Both the position numbers and the translations under genes were made by a program. Source: Shimia_B sp039815465 (lineage in GTDB: Bacteria; Pseudomonadota; Alphaproteobacteria; Rhodobacterales; Rhodobacteraceae). Taken from it: a stretch of 64,000 nt of DNA. Each line of letters starts with the position of its first letter. Position 1 is the first letter of the stretch. Of this stretch, positions 1 to 8,511 are shown piece after piece. The stretch covers positions 62,001 to 126,000 of the forward strand of contig JBCBZG010000008.1 in NCBI GenBank assembly GCA_039815465.1, given 5' to 3'. Under the pieces are notes generated by a model. That model saw only the letters and a program-made list of their open reading frames with translations, was not told where the DNA came from and made no database searches.

Positions 1-453
1 GTGCACCTGCCCGCGCGCAATCTCACCTACACCGCCGCCCGCGGCGCAGGCGCAACCTGCAACGGCGCGCCGCTCACGGTCAGCCCGCGGGGCACGCTCG
101 CCGGGGCCGATCTGCTCGCCACCAAATGGAACTACGATCCCCGCTTTTGGGCGGGCGGCGTGCCAGAAGCCACGCGCAGCTTTCGGTCCTCGCTGGCCTA
201 CCGCATGGCCATCACCGCCGAGGGCCGCTTTGACGCGATGTTTACCCTGCGCGACACCTGGGAATGGGACATCGCCGCCGGCGCGCTCCTCGTCGAAGAG
301 GCGGGGGGCACCGTCGTGACCGCCACAGGCGCGCCGCTGCGCTTCAACAGCGCCGACGCGCGGCTGCCGGGCGTGATCGCGGGGCCGCACGCGCTCACGC
401 AGGCGCTCCTGGCGCGGGGGCCCCGGCTCCAAAGCGCGGTGACACAGGGATGA
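1..453 (+). CDS. Inositol monophosphatase family protein, C-terminal part (cut by window edge)
   Basis: The open frame enters from the left edge, so the N-terminal half and true start are missing; the 150 visible residues compare with about 260 for the family. Family signatures seen are AARGAGATCNG near residue 13 (the 'aarG.Ga..NG' turn) and WDIAAGALLVEEAGG near 88, the motif in which Asp binds catalytic metal. Members dephosphorylate inositol phosphate or 3'-phosphoadenosine phosphate (CysQ type). The fragment cannot separate these. The stop overlaps the next start (ATGA), so it is translationally coupled to the WaaA-like gene and lpxK. Confidence 0.85.
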   Translation: MHLPARNLTYTAARGAGATCNGAPLTVSPRGTLAGADLLATKWNYDPRFWAGGVPEATRSFRSSLAYRMAITAEGRFDAMFTLRDTWEWDIAAGALLVEEAGGTVVTATGAPLRFNSADARLPGVIAGPHALTQALLARGPRLQSAVTQG

Positions 454-1568
454 GCGCGCCCCTGGTTTGGCTGCATCTGTCGAGCGACCGGCAAACGCGC
501 GCCGCCGAAACCCTGGCCCAACGGCTCGACACGGCGCAGCTCGACCTGTCCTATGTCACGACCCTGTCCCATCCGGGCACGCGCAGGTTCCCAGCGCGCC
601 TGAACCCGCGGCCCGAGATCCAGGATCGCCGCGCCGACGCGCAGCAGTTCCTGCGCGCCACGGACCCGGCGCTCGCCGTGGTCTGGTGCGATGCGCTGCC
701 CCAACATCTCCTGGCGGAGGCCGATACCGCGGGCGTGCCGCTCTTGCTCGTGGGGGGGCGCGCGCATCACTTTGACATCGGCGGGATGCCCTGGGCCAAA
801 TGGCGGATGTCCCGCTGCCTGCGCCGCTTTCGCCGCATCCTGGTCGAAAATGATGCCGCCGCAACCCGCGTGACCGCGCTTGGCGCGCGCCCCTGGGTCG
901 TAGAGGTGTCCGGCGATTTAGAAGAAGCCTCCCCCATCCCGCCCCATAGCGAGGCCGAGCGCCTGGACCTATCCGAGACCCTCGCCACCCGCCCCGTCTG
1001 GTTCGCCGCCGATGTGCCCCTGGGCGAGGCGGAGATTTTGCTCGAAGCCCATGAGGAGGCCCTGCGCCGCGCGCACCGGTTCCTGCTGGTCATCAGCCCC
1101 GCCGATCTTGGCGAAAGCGACGCGCTGGCGGCCATGGTCACCCGCCGCGGCCTGCGCGTTGCGCGGCGCAGTGACGTTGACGACATCGACCGCGAGCTTC
1201 AGGTGCTCATCGTCGATATTACCGGCGAGCATGGGCTCTGGTACCGGCTCTGCCCGCTGACATTCTTTGGCGGAACGCTCACCGGCGCCGAAAACCGCGA
1301 CCCGTTCGAGGCAGGCGCCCTGGGCTCTGCGGTGGTCTACGGCCCGCGCATCCTGCGCCACGGCGCGAATTTCGAACGCCTGCGCGGCGCGAAAGCCGCC
1401 CGCGCCATCGGCCGTGGCGAGGATCTCGGCGCCGCGCTCGCCGCGCTCAGCGCCCCCGACCAAAGCGCGCTCCTGGCTGGCCGCGCTTGGGAGGTCACGT
1501 CGCGTGGCGCGCAGGCCACTGACCGCCTCGTCGAGCTTGTCACAGAGCTGCTGGAGGACCGGCCCTGA
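450..1568 (+). CDS. WaaA/KdtA-like glycosyltransferase paralogue (divergent)
   Basis: 372 residues. The C-terminal half has the hallmark of 3-deoxy-D-manno-octulosonic acid (Kdo) transferases: TFFGGTLTG followed by NRDPFEAGALGSAVVYGP, matching the FVGGSFGG...GHNPYEPAQFGTAILAG stretch in the canonical enzyme at 44261-45535. It differs at the N-terminus. It lacks the membrane anchor and about 50 residues, and the family S-x-G-E motif with its catalytic Glu is replaced: VWLHLSSDRQ here against VWIHGASLGE in the paralogue. The start at 450 gives an ATGA overlap with the preceding gene, and the stop overlaps lpxK. The position next to lpxK fits a lipid A/Kdo role, but the lost Glu makes ordinary Kdo transfer uncertain. 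Confidence 0.75.
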   Translation: MSAPLVWLHLSSDRQTRAAETLAQRLDTAQLDLSYVTTLSHPGTRRFPARLNPRPEIQDRRADAQQFLRATDPALAVVWCDALPQHLLAEADTAGVPLLLVGGRAHHFDIGGMPWAKWRMSRCLRRFRRILVENDAAATRVTALGARPWVVEVSGDLEEASPIPPHSEAERLDLSETLATRPVWFAADVPLGEAEILLEAHEEALRRAHRFLLVISPADLGESDALAAMVTRRGLRVARRSDVDDIDRELQVLIVDITGEHGLWYRLCPLTFFGGTLTGAENRDPFEAGALGSAVVYGPRILRHGANFERLRGAKAARAIGRGEDLGAALAALSAPDQSALLAGRAWEVTSRGAQATDRLVELVTELLEDRP

Positions 1569-2545
1569 TGCGCGCCCGCCCGTTTTGGTTCGAGCCCCCG
1601 GGCTGGAAAAGCGCAGCGCTCGCGCCGCTCGCCTGGGCCTACGCCACCGCCACCGCGCGCCGCGTGGCCCGCCCGCCCGCCTACGCGCCGCCCGTCCCGG
1701 TGATCTGCATCGGCAACATCAACGCGGGCGGCACGGGCAAAACCCCCACAGCCATCGCGCTGACCCAAATGTTGCGCGACGCGGGCCACCACCCCGTCAT
1801 CCTGTCCCGCGGCTATGGCGGGCACCTGACCGGCCCCGTGCAAGTGATCGAAGGGCAGCACAAAGCCCAAGACGTGGGCGATGAGCCGCTCCTCCTCGCC
1901 GCCTTTGCCCCGGTCATCGTGGCCCGCGACCGCGCCGCGGGGGCGCGTGCAGCAGTGGCGCTCGGCGCCTCCCACATCCTGCTCGACGACGGGTTCCAGA
2001 ACCCGGACCTGCGCAAAGACCTCTCCATCGTGGTCGTGGACGCCTTCCGCGGCTTCGGCAATGGCCGCGTCCTGCCCGCTGGCCCCCTGCGCGAACCCGT
2101 CGCCGCCGGGATGGCGCGCGCGGACCTCGTACTATCCATCGGGGAGCCCGCCGCCCAAGCCCGCTTTGCCCAAACCTGGGGGCCCGCGCTGACCAAACCC
2201 CACCTCACCGCGGCGCTGGAGACGCTGCCGACGGGCATGCCCTGGCCCGGCATGCGCGCGCTCGCCTTCGCCGGGATCGGCCACCCGGAGAAATTCTTTG
2301 CCACCCTCCGCGGGCTGGGCGTGACGCTGCTCAGGGCAGAGGCGCTGTCAGATCACCAACCGCTCACCGCAGCCCTCATGGCCCGGCTGGAGCAGGAGGC
2401 GAAACTGCTGGGCGCACAACTGGTCACAACGGAAAAAGACGCCGTGCGCCTCCCCGACAGCTTCCGCGCGCGGGTGGTGACGCTGCCGGTCAGGCTGAGG
2501 TTTGGGGATGAGGCAGGCGTGAAGGAACTCTTGTTATCACTCTGA
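1568..2545 (+). CDS. lpxK: Tetraacyldisaccharide 4'-kinase LpxK
   Basis: 325 residues, the normal length. LpxK phosphorylates the 4'-position of the lipid A disaccharide at the inner membrane, using ATP. The P-loop GNINAGGTGKTP lies at residues 50-61, followed by LSRGYGG and HILLDDGFQNPDL, all characteristic of LpxK. The N-terminal 30 residues are hydrophobic/aromatic as expected for the membrane-associated helix. The start overlaps the preceding stop (TGATG), making a three-gene unit. The gene converges on the dsbA-like gene and is followed by a bidirectional hairpin. Confidence 0.95.
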   Translation: MRARPFWFEPPGWKSAALAPLAWAYATATARRVARPPAYAPPVPVICIGNINAGGTGKTPTAIALTQMLRDAGHHPVILSRGYGGHLTGPVQVIEGQHKAQDVGDEPLLLAAFAPVIVARDRAAGARAAVALGASHILLDDGFQNPDLRKDLSIVVVDAFRGFGNGRVLPAGPLREPVAAGMARADLVLSIGEPAAQARFAQTWGPALTKPHLTAALETLPTGMPWPGMRALAFAGIGHPEKFFATLRGLGVTLLRAEALSDHQPLTAALMARLEQEAKLLGAQLVTTEKDAVRLPDSFRARVVTLPVRLRFGDEAGVKELLLSL

Positions 2546-2556
2546 TTTAAGCCCTC

Positions 2557-2630
2557 GCCCGGTGGGAACCACCGGGCTGCGCCGTTCCGCCCCCACGGGG
2601 CGGCGCTAGCGCCACCCCTCGGAACGGCGC
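2557..2630. terminator. Bidirectional hairpin pair between convergent lpxK and dsbA-like genes
   Basis: Two perfect inverted repeats follow each other. GCCCGGTGG (2557-2565) pairs with CCACCGGGC (2569-2577) around a GAA loop. An 11-bp repeat pairs 2579-2589 with 2620-2630. There is no long T-run, so intrinsic termination is plausible rather than certain. The first hairpin recurs with identical arms at 18615-18634 and 42268-42288. Confidence 0.6.
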
Positions 2631-2658
2631 CGCCCTCATTTCTGCTGACCCAGGCCCC

Positions 2659-3318
2659 TTACAGCTTCGCGTCCAGAATGTTCCGGAACTCGGCGATGGA
2701 CATGTTCGAATAGCTCCGGCCATCGATGATGAAGGTCGGGGTAGACCGCACCGCATCCGCCGCTGCATTCGCCTCGAACCACGCCACAAGGTTCTGCGCC
2801 TTGGCACCATCAGTGAAACAGGCATCGAGCTCCGCCTCGGTCAAACCAGCGGTCTTGCCGATGGTGCGCAGGTTGTTGGCGATGTCAGCGGGCGCGCCAT
2901 TCGTCCACAGCCCCTGCTGCGCATAAAGCATGTCGGTGATCCCAAAAAACCGCTCTTCCCCGCCGCAACGCGCAACCATGGACGCCCAAAGGCCGAAGCG
3001 GTCGAAATACACCTCGCGATAGGTGAACGCGACCTTGCCGGTGTCGATGTATTCGGCCTTGAGGTCCTTGAACGCGCCCTCATGGAACCGCTTGCAGTGC
3101 GGGCAGGTGTAGCTGGCATATTCCACGATCTGGATCGGCGCCGCCGGGTCGCCCAGGATCATCTCGGTGATGCCCAGCTCATCAACATTTTCAACCGTCT
3201 GGGCATTGGCAGCCCCAAGCTGCGGCAGGTTTGTGCCCCCCGAGCTTGGCATCAGGAAATAAGCCGCGCCCCCGATGATGATTAGGGCGGCAGCAATGAT
3301 CGGGATCATACGCGTCAT
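2659..3318 (-). CDS. DsbA-family thiol-disulfide oxidoreductase, membrane-anchored
   Basis: 219 residues. An N-terminal hydrophobic segment (residues 5-23) acts as signal or anchor, so the enzyme works in the periplasm. The thioredoxin-like domain carries CPHC at residues 72-75 after YASY, and a cis-Pro loop STPTFIIDG near residue 198, typical of DsbA/ScsC/BdbD-like proteins. It presumably makes or isomerises disulfides in exported proteins; the partner is unknown. The start (CAT at 3316-3318) overlaps the stop of the upstream DUF721 gene, so the two form an operon. Confidence 0.9.
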   Translation of the reverse strand: MTRMIPIIAAALIIIGGAAYFLMPSSGGTNLPQLGAANAQTVENVDELGITEMILGDPAAPIQIVEYASYTCPHCKRFHEGAFKDLKAEYIDTGKVAFTYREVYFDRFGLWASMVARCGGEERFFGITDMLYAQQGLWTNGAPADIANNLRTIGKTAGLTEAELDACFTDGAKAQNLVAWFEANAAADAVRSTPTFIIDGRSYSNMSIAEFRNILDAKL

Positions 3319-3839
3319 GTCGATGAGGTCCTCTTTGATGATCTCAGTACGTTTTCACCAAGCGCGGTCAGCGCCTGGCGCAATGTGTCGTCGCGGACGT
3401 CGCCCGCAGCCTGGGCGGCGCGGCGCTCCGCCTCCGGGTCTGGGCGCGGGGCGGTCGGGGCCTTGGGCGCGAATTGCGCCTGGCCTTCGGCAAAGCCCGT
3501 GGGCGCGGTCTGCGTGATGCGGATGCGCGCAATGGCGTTGTAGCCATAACAGGCGTTCACCTTATCGCGGAGCTTTGGCAGCTCCATCTGCAGCATCGGT
3601 GCCTGGGCCGATGTCGTCAGCAGCGTCAGCGTCGCGCCAAAGCCGCCCTTGGAATAGCTCACATTCACCGGACGCGCGCGCGCGGCGATGTCCGGGCCCA
3701 CGATGTCGGCCCAATGGGTCAAAAGCCGCGTCTCCGAAAAGCCCCGGCTTTCGCCCGCATGCCGGATCCGCTTTTCCAGAAGGTTCGACGCCTTCTTAAA
3801 GCTGCCCCTGCGCGCGTATGTCCCTTTGGTGGCTGGCAT
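3315..3839 (-). CDS. DUF721 (DciA-like) protein
   Basis: 174 residues. The core 'LLTHWADIVGPDIAARARPVNV' region around residues 40-60 and the following beta-rich LTLLTTSAQAPMLQMELPKL segment match the DUF721 family. DciA members load the replicative helicase in bacteria lacking DnaC, and many alphaproteobacterial homologues are only annotated as DUF721. The C-terminal 60 residues are low-complexity and Ala/Pro-rich. It heads a two-gene operon with the DsbA-like gene. Divergent mutY starts about 100 bp away. Confidence 0.75.
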   Translation of the reverse strand: MPATKGTYARRGSFKKASNLLEKRIRHAGESRGFSETRLLTHWADIVGPDIAARARPVNVSYSKGGFGATLTLLTTSAQAPMLQMELPKLRDKVNACYGYNAIARIRITQTAPTGFAEGQAQFAPKAPTAPRPDPEAERRAAQAAGDVRDDTLRQALTALGENVLRSSKRTSST

Positions 3840-3936
3840 CTCGACCCGTTACTGTGCGACCCCACATCTATATCTGGCCAAGCGCAGTTTGCCATCTAGG
3901 ATGCGTGGGGGAAGTAAACGTTTGCGTGAGCGAGGC

Positions 3937-4995
3937 ATGGACCGGGCAGAGCTGCTTTTGGCGTGGTACGACCGCCACGCGCGGGTGATGCCCTGGCGCG
4001 TGGGCCCGGCCGATCGCGCAGCAGGGGTGCGGCCCGACCCCTACCGCGTTTGGCTGTCAGAAGTCATGCTGCAACAGACGACCGTCGCCGCCGTGCGCGA
4101 CTATTTTCGCGCGTTTACAGACCGTTGGCCGAGTGTGAGCGACCTCGCCGCGGCCGAAGACGCCGATGTCATGGCCGCATGGGCCGGGCTCGGCTACTAC
4201 GCACGGGCGCGGAATTTGCTCAAATGCGCGCGCGCCGTCGTCGCAGATCATGGCGGGCAGTTCCCCGCCACGCGCGAGGCGCTTTTGACGCTGCCGGGCA
4301 TTGGGCCCTACACGGCCAGCGCCATCGCCTCCATCGCTTTTGACGTCCCCGCAACCGTGGTGGACGGGAATGTGGAGCGTGTGATGGCGCGGCTCCACAA
4401 TGTGCACACGCCGCTTCCCCGCGCCAAAGGCGAACTGACGGAAATAGCGGAACGCTACACGCCCCAGGCGCGCCCCGGCGATTACGCACAGGCCGTTATG
4501 GACCTCGGCGCGACGATCTGCACCCCGCGGAGCCCGGCCTGCGGCATCTGCCCGCTCTCCACCGACTGCGCGGCCCGGCGCGACGGAACGGCGCCCGACC
4601 TGCCGCGGAAAGAGCCCAAAAAGCCCAAACCCACCCGCCGCGGCGTGGCCTATGTCGCCATCCGCGACGATGGGGCGCTTTTGCTGGAACGGCGCCCCGA
4701 CACGGGCCTTTTGGGCGGGACGCTCGGCTGGCCCAGCACCGACTGGTCCGAGGCGCCCGTGGCGCCCGCCCCCCCGCTCCCCGCGGCTTGGCAGCGGGTG
4801 GAGGCGGAGGTCCGGCACACATTTACCCATTTTCATCTCATCTTGGATATCGAGATCGCGCGCGTGGGCGCTGACAGCGCGCCGGATCGCGGGGTGTTCC
4901 TGCCGCGCCGTGACGTCAGGCCCGCCGATTTGCCGACGCTCATGCGCAAAGTGTATGATATGATCCGTGAAGAGACCGAGCGCGGCGTTGTGTGA
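3937..4995 (+). CDS. mutY: A/G-specific adenine glycosylase MutY
   Basis: 352 residues. MutY removes adenine mispaired with 8-oxoguanine. Visible features are SEVMLQQTT with catalytic Glu42, the helix-hairpin-helix LPGIGPYTASAIA (about 119-131), VDGNVERV with catalytic Asp143, and the 4Fe-4S cysteines C195-X6-C202-X2-C205-X5-C211. A C-terminal NUDIX-like 8-oxoG recognition domain follows from about residue 230. The start is uncertain: ATG 3937 is chosen, but ATG 3901 is in frame, and a GTG near 3926 lies downstream of a GGGGGAAG sequence. Confidence 0.95.
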   Translation: MDRAELLLAWYDRHARVMPWRVGPADRAAGVRPDPYRVWLSEVMLQQTTVAAVRDYFRAFTDRWPSVSDLAAAEDADVMAAWAGLGYYARARNLLKCARAVVADHGGQFPATREALLTLPGIGPYTASAIASIAFDVPATVVDGNVERVMARLHNVHTPLPRAKGELTEIAERYTPQARPGDYAQAVMDLGATICTPRSPACGICPLSTDCAARRDGTAPDLPRKEPKKPKPTRRGVAYVAIRDDGALLLERRPDTGLLGGTLGWPSTDWSEAPVAPAPPLPAAWQRVEAEVRHTFTHFHLILDIEIARVGADSAPDRGVFLPRRDVRPADLPTLMRKVYDMIREETERGVV

Positions 4996-5013
4996 AAGGT
5001 AACAGGTGTTCCG

Positions 5014-6156
5014 ATGGCCGATATGACCACCCCACCCGCCCGATTTGGGCTGACGCAGGCGCTGCCGTTCTGGCTGTCGCTGAGCCTGCCTCCGGTCGCG
5101 GTTTTGGGGGCGATGACGGGTGGCTGGGCGGTGCTTTTGATGCCGGTCTGCACTTGGTACCTCTTTTCCATCATCGACGCCTTTGCGGGCCTCGATGAGA
5201 ACAACGCCGACCCCAAAACCGATGACGCGCAGCTGTTTTGGTACAAGGCCATCACGATCATCTGGGCCCCGGTTCAGGTCGTCACGCTCTTTGGGATCCT
5301 GGCCTATGTGAGCTGGTCGGATCATCTGTCTGGCCTGGAAAAGGTCGGGCTCTTTTTCGGGATCGGCGTGATCACTGGGACCATCGGGATCAACTACGCC
5401 CATGAGTTGCTCCACCAGCGGCCAAAGGTAGAGGTCTGGATGGCCGACCTGCTCCTCGCGATGGTGATGTATTCCCATTTTCGGTCCGAGCATGTCTTGG
5501 TCCATCACCGCTATGTCGGCACCCGGCGGGACCCCGTGACGGCCCGCTACAACACCGGGTTCCACCGCTTTTTCCCCCGCGTGATCTGGCGGACCTACCG
5601 GAGTGCTTGGACGGCCGAGAAGGTCGCGCTGCGCCGGAAAGGGAAGCCCTGGTGGGACGCCGCGAACCCGTTCTGGCGCTACTGGGCGCTTCAGGCGCTC
5701 TTTCTCAGCTTGGCCTTCGGGATCGGCGGCTGGGCGGCGGTGGGGCTCTTTCTCTTCCAGGCGTTTATCGCGATCTGGCAGCTCGAGCTGGTGAACTATA
5801 TCGAGCACTACGGGCTCACCCGGAAGCATTTGGGCGACGGGAAATATGAGTATGTGCGGCCCCGGCATTCCTGGAATTCAGCCCATAAGGTGTCCAACTG
5901 GTTGCTCATCAATCTCCAGCGGCATTCGGACCACCATTTCAAGGCGGACCGCCGGTTTCCGCTGCTCCAGACCTATGATGAGACCGAGGCGCCGCAGCTG
6001 CCCTATGGGTATCCGGTGATGACGATGATCGCGATGTGGCCGCCCCTGTGGCGGCGGGTGATGAATCCCAAAGTGCGGGCCTGGAGGGCGCGGTTTTATC
6101 CGGAGATCGAGGACTGGAAGCCTTATAACCACGGCACCAATCCTTGGCCGCGGTGA
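5014..6156 (+). CDS. alkB: Alkane 1-monooxygenase AlkB
   Basis: 380 residues. This integral membrane non-haem di-iron enzyme hydroxylates the terminal carbon of medium/long n-alkanes. All histidine boxes are present: HELLHQ (130-135), EHVLVHH (159-165) and LQRHSDHH (301-308), together with the AlkB-specific NYIEHYGL. Hydrophobic segments near residues 17-35, 36-55, 82-100, 112-128 and 230-262 fit the six-helix fold. It starts 18 bp after mutY and may be co-transcribed. No rubredoxin or rubredoxin reductase is encoded in the window, so electron donors must come from elsewhere. Confidence 0.95.
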   Translation: MADMTTPPARFGLTQALPFWLSLSLPPVAVLGAMTGGWAVLLMPVCTWYLFSIIDAFAGLDENNADPKTDDAQLFWYKAITIIWAPVQVVTLFGILAYVSWSDHLSGLEKVGLFFGIGVITGTIGINYAHELLHQRPKVEVWMADLLLAMVMYSHFRSEHVLVHHRYVGTRRDPVTARYNTGFHRFFPRVIWRTYRSAWTAEKVALRRKGKPWWDAANPFWRYWALQALFLSLAFGIGGWAAVGLFLFQAFIAIWQLELVNYIEHYGLTRKHLGDGKYEYVRPRHSWNSAHKVSNWLLINLQRHSDHHFKADRRFPLLQTYDETEAPQLPYGYPVMTMIAMWPPLWRRVMNPKVRAWRARFYPEIEDWKPYNHGTNPWPR

Positions 6157-6162
6157 GCGGGT

Positions 6163-6312
6163 GGTTTCGCCGCGAAACCTGATGCACGGTGGGGTCGGGC
6201 TAAATTAACTATCTTGTGAGCTCTCGGCGTGCGCAAGTGTGCCGTCCGTGGTGACCCGTGAGGGGCCAGCCCCTCACACTCCCCGAAGTTATTTTGGACA
6301 TAAGAAAGGGGC
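6163..6312 (+). terminator. alkB 3' hairpins and conserved GTTATTTTGGACATAAGAAAG tail element
   Basis: The 294-bp gap after alkB holds a GGTTTCGC/GCGAAACC hairpin (6163-6170 and 6172-6179). It also holds a 9-bp-arm hairpin GTGAGGGGC/GCCCCTCAC (6258-6266 and 6269-6277). The latter is followed by CTCCCCGAAGTTATTTTGG and ACATAAGAAAGGGG up to about 6311. The same hairpin-plus-tail is found in inverted orientation at 54198-54255, after the LysR gene. A role in transcription termination or 3' processing is inferred. Confidence 0.5.
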
Positions 6313-6450
6313 GGGTTCTTTGCTGTCGTTCCTATGGAGCGTGGGCCCTCGCTGTGCGTGGCGCCTGTCGTGCGCGCGCTGTTGCCGGCGGTCCGTCACG
6401 AATCTTGCCAAGAACGCGTAATACGCGCAGTTTTGGGGTGGGAGATGGCT

Positions 6451-7884
6451 ATGAACGACATGGATCGCAGCGAGGCAGTGGGGTTTTTGACTGCCGCGGT
6501 GGATGAGAGCCATGACGATCTGGTGCGGTTCACCGAAAAGCTGCGCGCGCTCGGGGATGCGCCCACGTTTTGGCTCAGGGACTACCCGATCCATGTGCGC
6601 CCTGCGACGACGCCCGGGGCCTGGCCGATCGTAGCCCGGCGGGGCGCGATCATGACGCTGGCGGGCGCGCAGGCGCGTTTTGAGCTTCCTTGTGCGGCCC
6701 TGGCCGACACGGTGGCGCGGGACACGGGCGTGGTCCTGACCCAGGCCGAGGCGGCGCTGATGGGGGATCTCGCGACCGGATTGAGCCTGGAAGACAGCGC
6801 GCAGGCGGCGGGAACGGCGGTCACGACGCGCCGCAAGCAGCTACAGCATATCTTTCGCAAGCTGGGCGTGGGCAGCCAGGCCGAACTGATCGCGCTGGTG
6901 AGCCGGGTGCTCCATGGTCTCACGAATGAGATCGCGGCGCTCCATGGGGATGGGACGGCAAGTTGGGGGGCCTATGCGCGCCACTTGCCCGCGGGCGTGC
7001 GCTACGGGGTCATCGGCGGCTCGGACGCGGGGGGCGTGCGGTATCTGGATATCGGGCCGGTGGATGGGCGCCCGGTGATGGTCCTGCACCCCATGCTTTT
7101 TCCGCATTTGGGGCCAGACGATGTCAGCCTGATCGAGACGCTCGGCTGGCGCACGCTTTGGCCGATCCGCCCCGGCTGTCTGAGCACGACCACCCACAGC
7201 TCCAAAAGCTGGGACGCCCATTGCGCGGAGGCGGTCCGGGGCATGGCTGTGTTGCATGATATGATCGGGGGCGCGCCTTTGCCCATAATATCGCTCGTTT
7301 CTGGCGGGGCCTATGCCACGGCCTATGCGGAGGCCTACCCGGCGCGGGTGGCGCGGATCGATTTCGTGTCCACCTGCTTTTCGGGCGGCAAGCATCGGTC
7401 GCGGGACCTGTATTTCGGCGATGCGTTCTTGCGCAGTGTGCAGCAGAACGGGCGCATGGCGCTGACAGCGGTGCAGCATCTGGCTGGGACCCTGACGCGG
7501 CGCCCGGATACGCGCGAGCAGACGGCGCGGCGGGTGTTTGGCGATTGCAAGGTCGATCAGGGATTGCTGGATGGGGAGTTTGCGACCCCTGACCGGGTCG
7601 AGCGGTTCACCTTTGCGTCGCTCAATTCCATGGATTCGATGCGGTATGACTATCTGGCGCAGGTGCGGTTTTCCTGGCGCCGCGCCGCGCAGGTCGATGC
7701 GCCAAAGGTGTTTTGGCACGGTGCCCAGGACCGGGTGCACCGCGCGGGCGACCTCAAGCGGTTGGCCGAAACGGTGACCGGCACGGCTGCGCGCATCCTG
7801 CCGGAGATGGGCCACCTGACCCAGGGCGCGCCCTTGCGAGACGTCTTTGGTCGGATTGCGGACGATATACTCCAAACAGAGTAA
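6451..7884 (+). CDS. LuxR-type HTH / alpha-beta hydrolase fusion protein
   Basis: 477 residues from ATG 6451, which has GGGAG about 7 nt upstream; an in-frame ATG lies 6 nt earlier. After an N-terminal region of unknown type comes a LuxR-like HTH near residues 95-155, with LTQAEAALMGDLATGLSLED...TRRKQLQHIFRKLGVGSQAELI. The rest (about 190-477) is an alpha/beta hydrolase: a nucleophile-elbow-like SLVSGGAY, Asp in HGAQDRVHRAGD and His in MGHLTQ could form the triad. This suggests a regulator that binds or hydrolyses a small ester/acyl ligand, by inference only. It is monocistronic and no target is evident. Confidence 0.75.
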   Translation: MNDMDRSEAVGFLTAAVDESHDDLVRFTEKLRALGDAPTFWLRDYPIHVRPATTPGAWPIVARRGAIMTLAGAQARFELPCAALADTVARDTGVVLTQAEAALMGDLATGLSLEDSAQAAGTAVTTRRKQLQHIFRKLGVGSQAELIALVSRVLHGLTNEIAALHGDGTASWGAYARHLPAGVRYGVIGGSDAGGVRYLDIGPVDGRPVMVLHPMLFPHLGPDDVSLIETLGWRTLWPIRPGCLSTTTHSSKSWDAHCAEAVRGMAVLHDMIGGAPLPIISLVSGGAYATAYAEAYPARVARIDFVSTCFSGGKHRSRDLYFGDAFLRSVQQNGRMALTAVQHLAGTLTRRPDTREQTARRVFGDCKVDQGLLDGEFATPDRVERFTFASLNSMDSMRYDYLAQVRFSWRRAAQVDAPKVFWHGAQDRVHRAGDLKRLAETVTGTAARILPEMGHLTQGAPLRDVFGRIADDILQTE

Positions 7885-7977
7885 GGCGCCGGGATTTTCC
7901 GTTACCTCCTGCCCGGCTGTGTCCGACCCTGCGTGGGGCGGCAGGCCAATGTCCTGCCAGGATTGGAGGACAAATCA

Positions 7978-8376
7978 ATGATGAAGCAAATTATGACGAT
8001 TGCGGCGTTGGGTGTGCTGGCGGGGTGCATGGCGCCGGGGCCTGACGCGATGAGCAAGGCACCGAGGGGTGCGGCTGAGGCTGAGGCTGGCGCGATCACC
8101 AGCGAGGCTGCGTTTCGCAGCGCCATCGTGGGCCGCGAGCTGACCTTTAAGGCCAACCGGTTCACCATAAACGCGGATGGCACGTTCTCCGGCCCGTGGG
8201 ACGGCAATGGGATTTCCGGCACATGGGTGTGGGAGGACGGCGCGTTCTGCCGGGAGGGTGTTGCGGGCGCGCGTGTGCTCGACCGGGACTGCCAGACTTG
8301 GGCCGTCAACGGGGCCACGGCGACCGTTACGCGGGACCGCGGGGCGGGGCCCAGCTTTGACTACACCATCGGGTGA
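7978..8376 (+). CDS. Small outer-membrane-type lipoprotein, unknown function
   Basis: 132 residues. The N-terminus MMKQIMTIAALGVLAGC has a lipobox (LAGC), so lipidation at Cys17 is expected. The mature part is predicted beta-rich, with two further Cys (about residues 98 and 109) that could form a disulfide. Repeated phrases such as ADGTFSGPW...GISGTWVWEDGAFCRE resemble small lipocalin-like or META-like domains, but no family is assigned. A strong GGAGGA ribosome site sits about 8 nt upstream. Confidence 0.8.
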   Translation: MMKQIMTIAALGVLAGCMAPGPDAMSKAPRGAAEAEAGAITSEAAFRSAIVGRELTFKANRFTINADGTFSGPWDGNGISGTWVWEDGAFCREGVAGARVLDRDCQTWAVNGATATVTRDRGAGPSFDYTIG

Positions 8377-8511
8377 TGGGTTACGGAATGGGGCGCGTCT
8401 ATTGTGACGTGCACCAGTCCACCGTGGGGTCGGGTGAGTGGCCCGGTGCTGCGGTGCGGCGCGCCGCGGGGATGTATTGTCGCCCCGTGGCGCGCCATCC
8501 TGTTTGGCGGG

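Noticed and set aside
3688..3936. N-terminal extension of mutY
   Set aside because: It would overlap the divergent DUF721 coding region, and MutY proteins begin close to the LLAWYDRHARVMPWR motif.
4057..5868. Open minus-strand frame of about 600 codons across mutY/alkB
   Set aside because: It is antisense to two genes with complete catalytic motifs. The translation is low-complexity and His/Arg/Pro-rich, as expected from the opposite strand of GC-rich codons.
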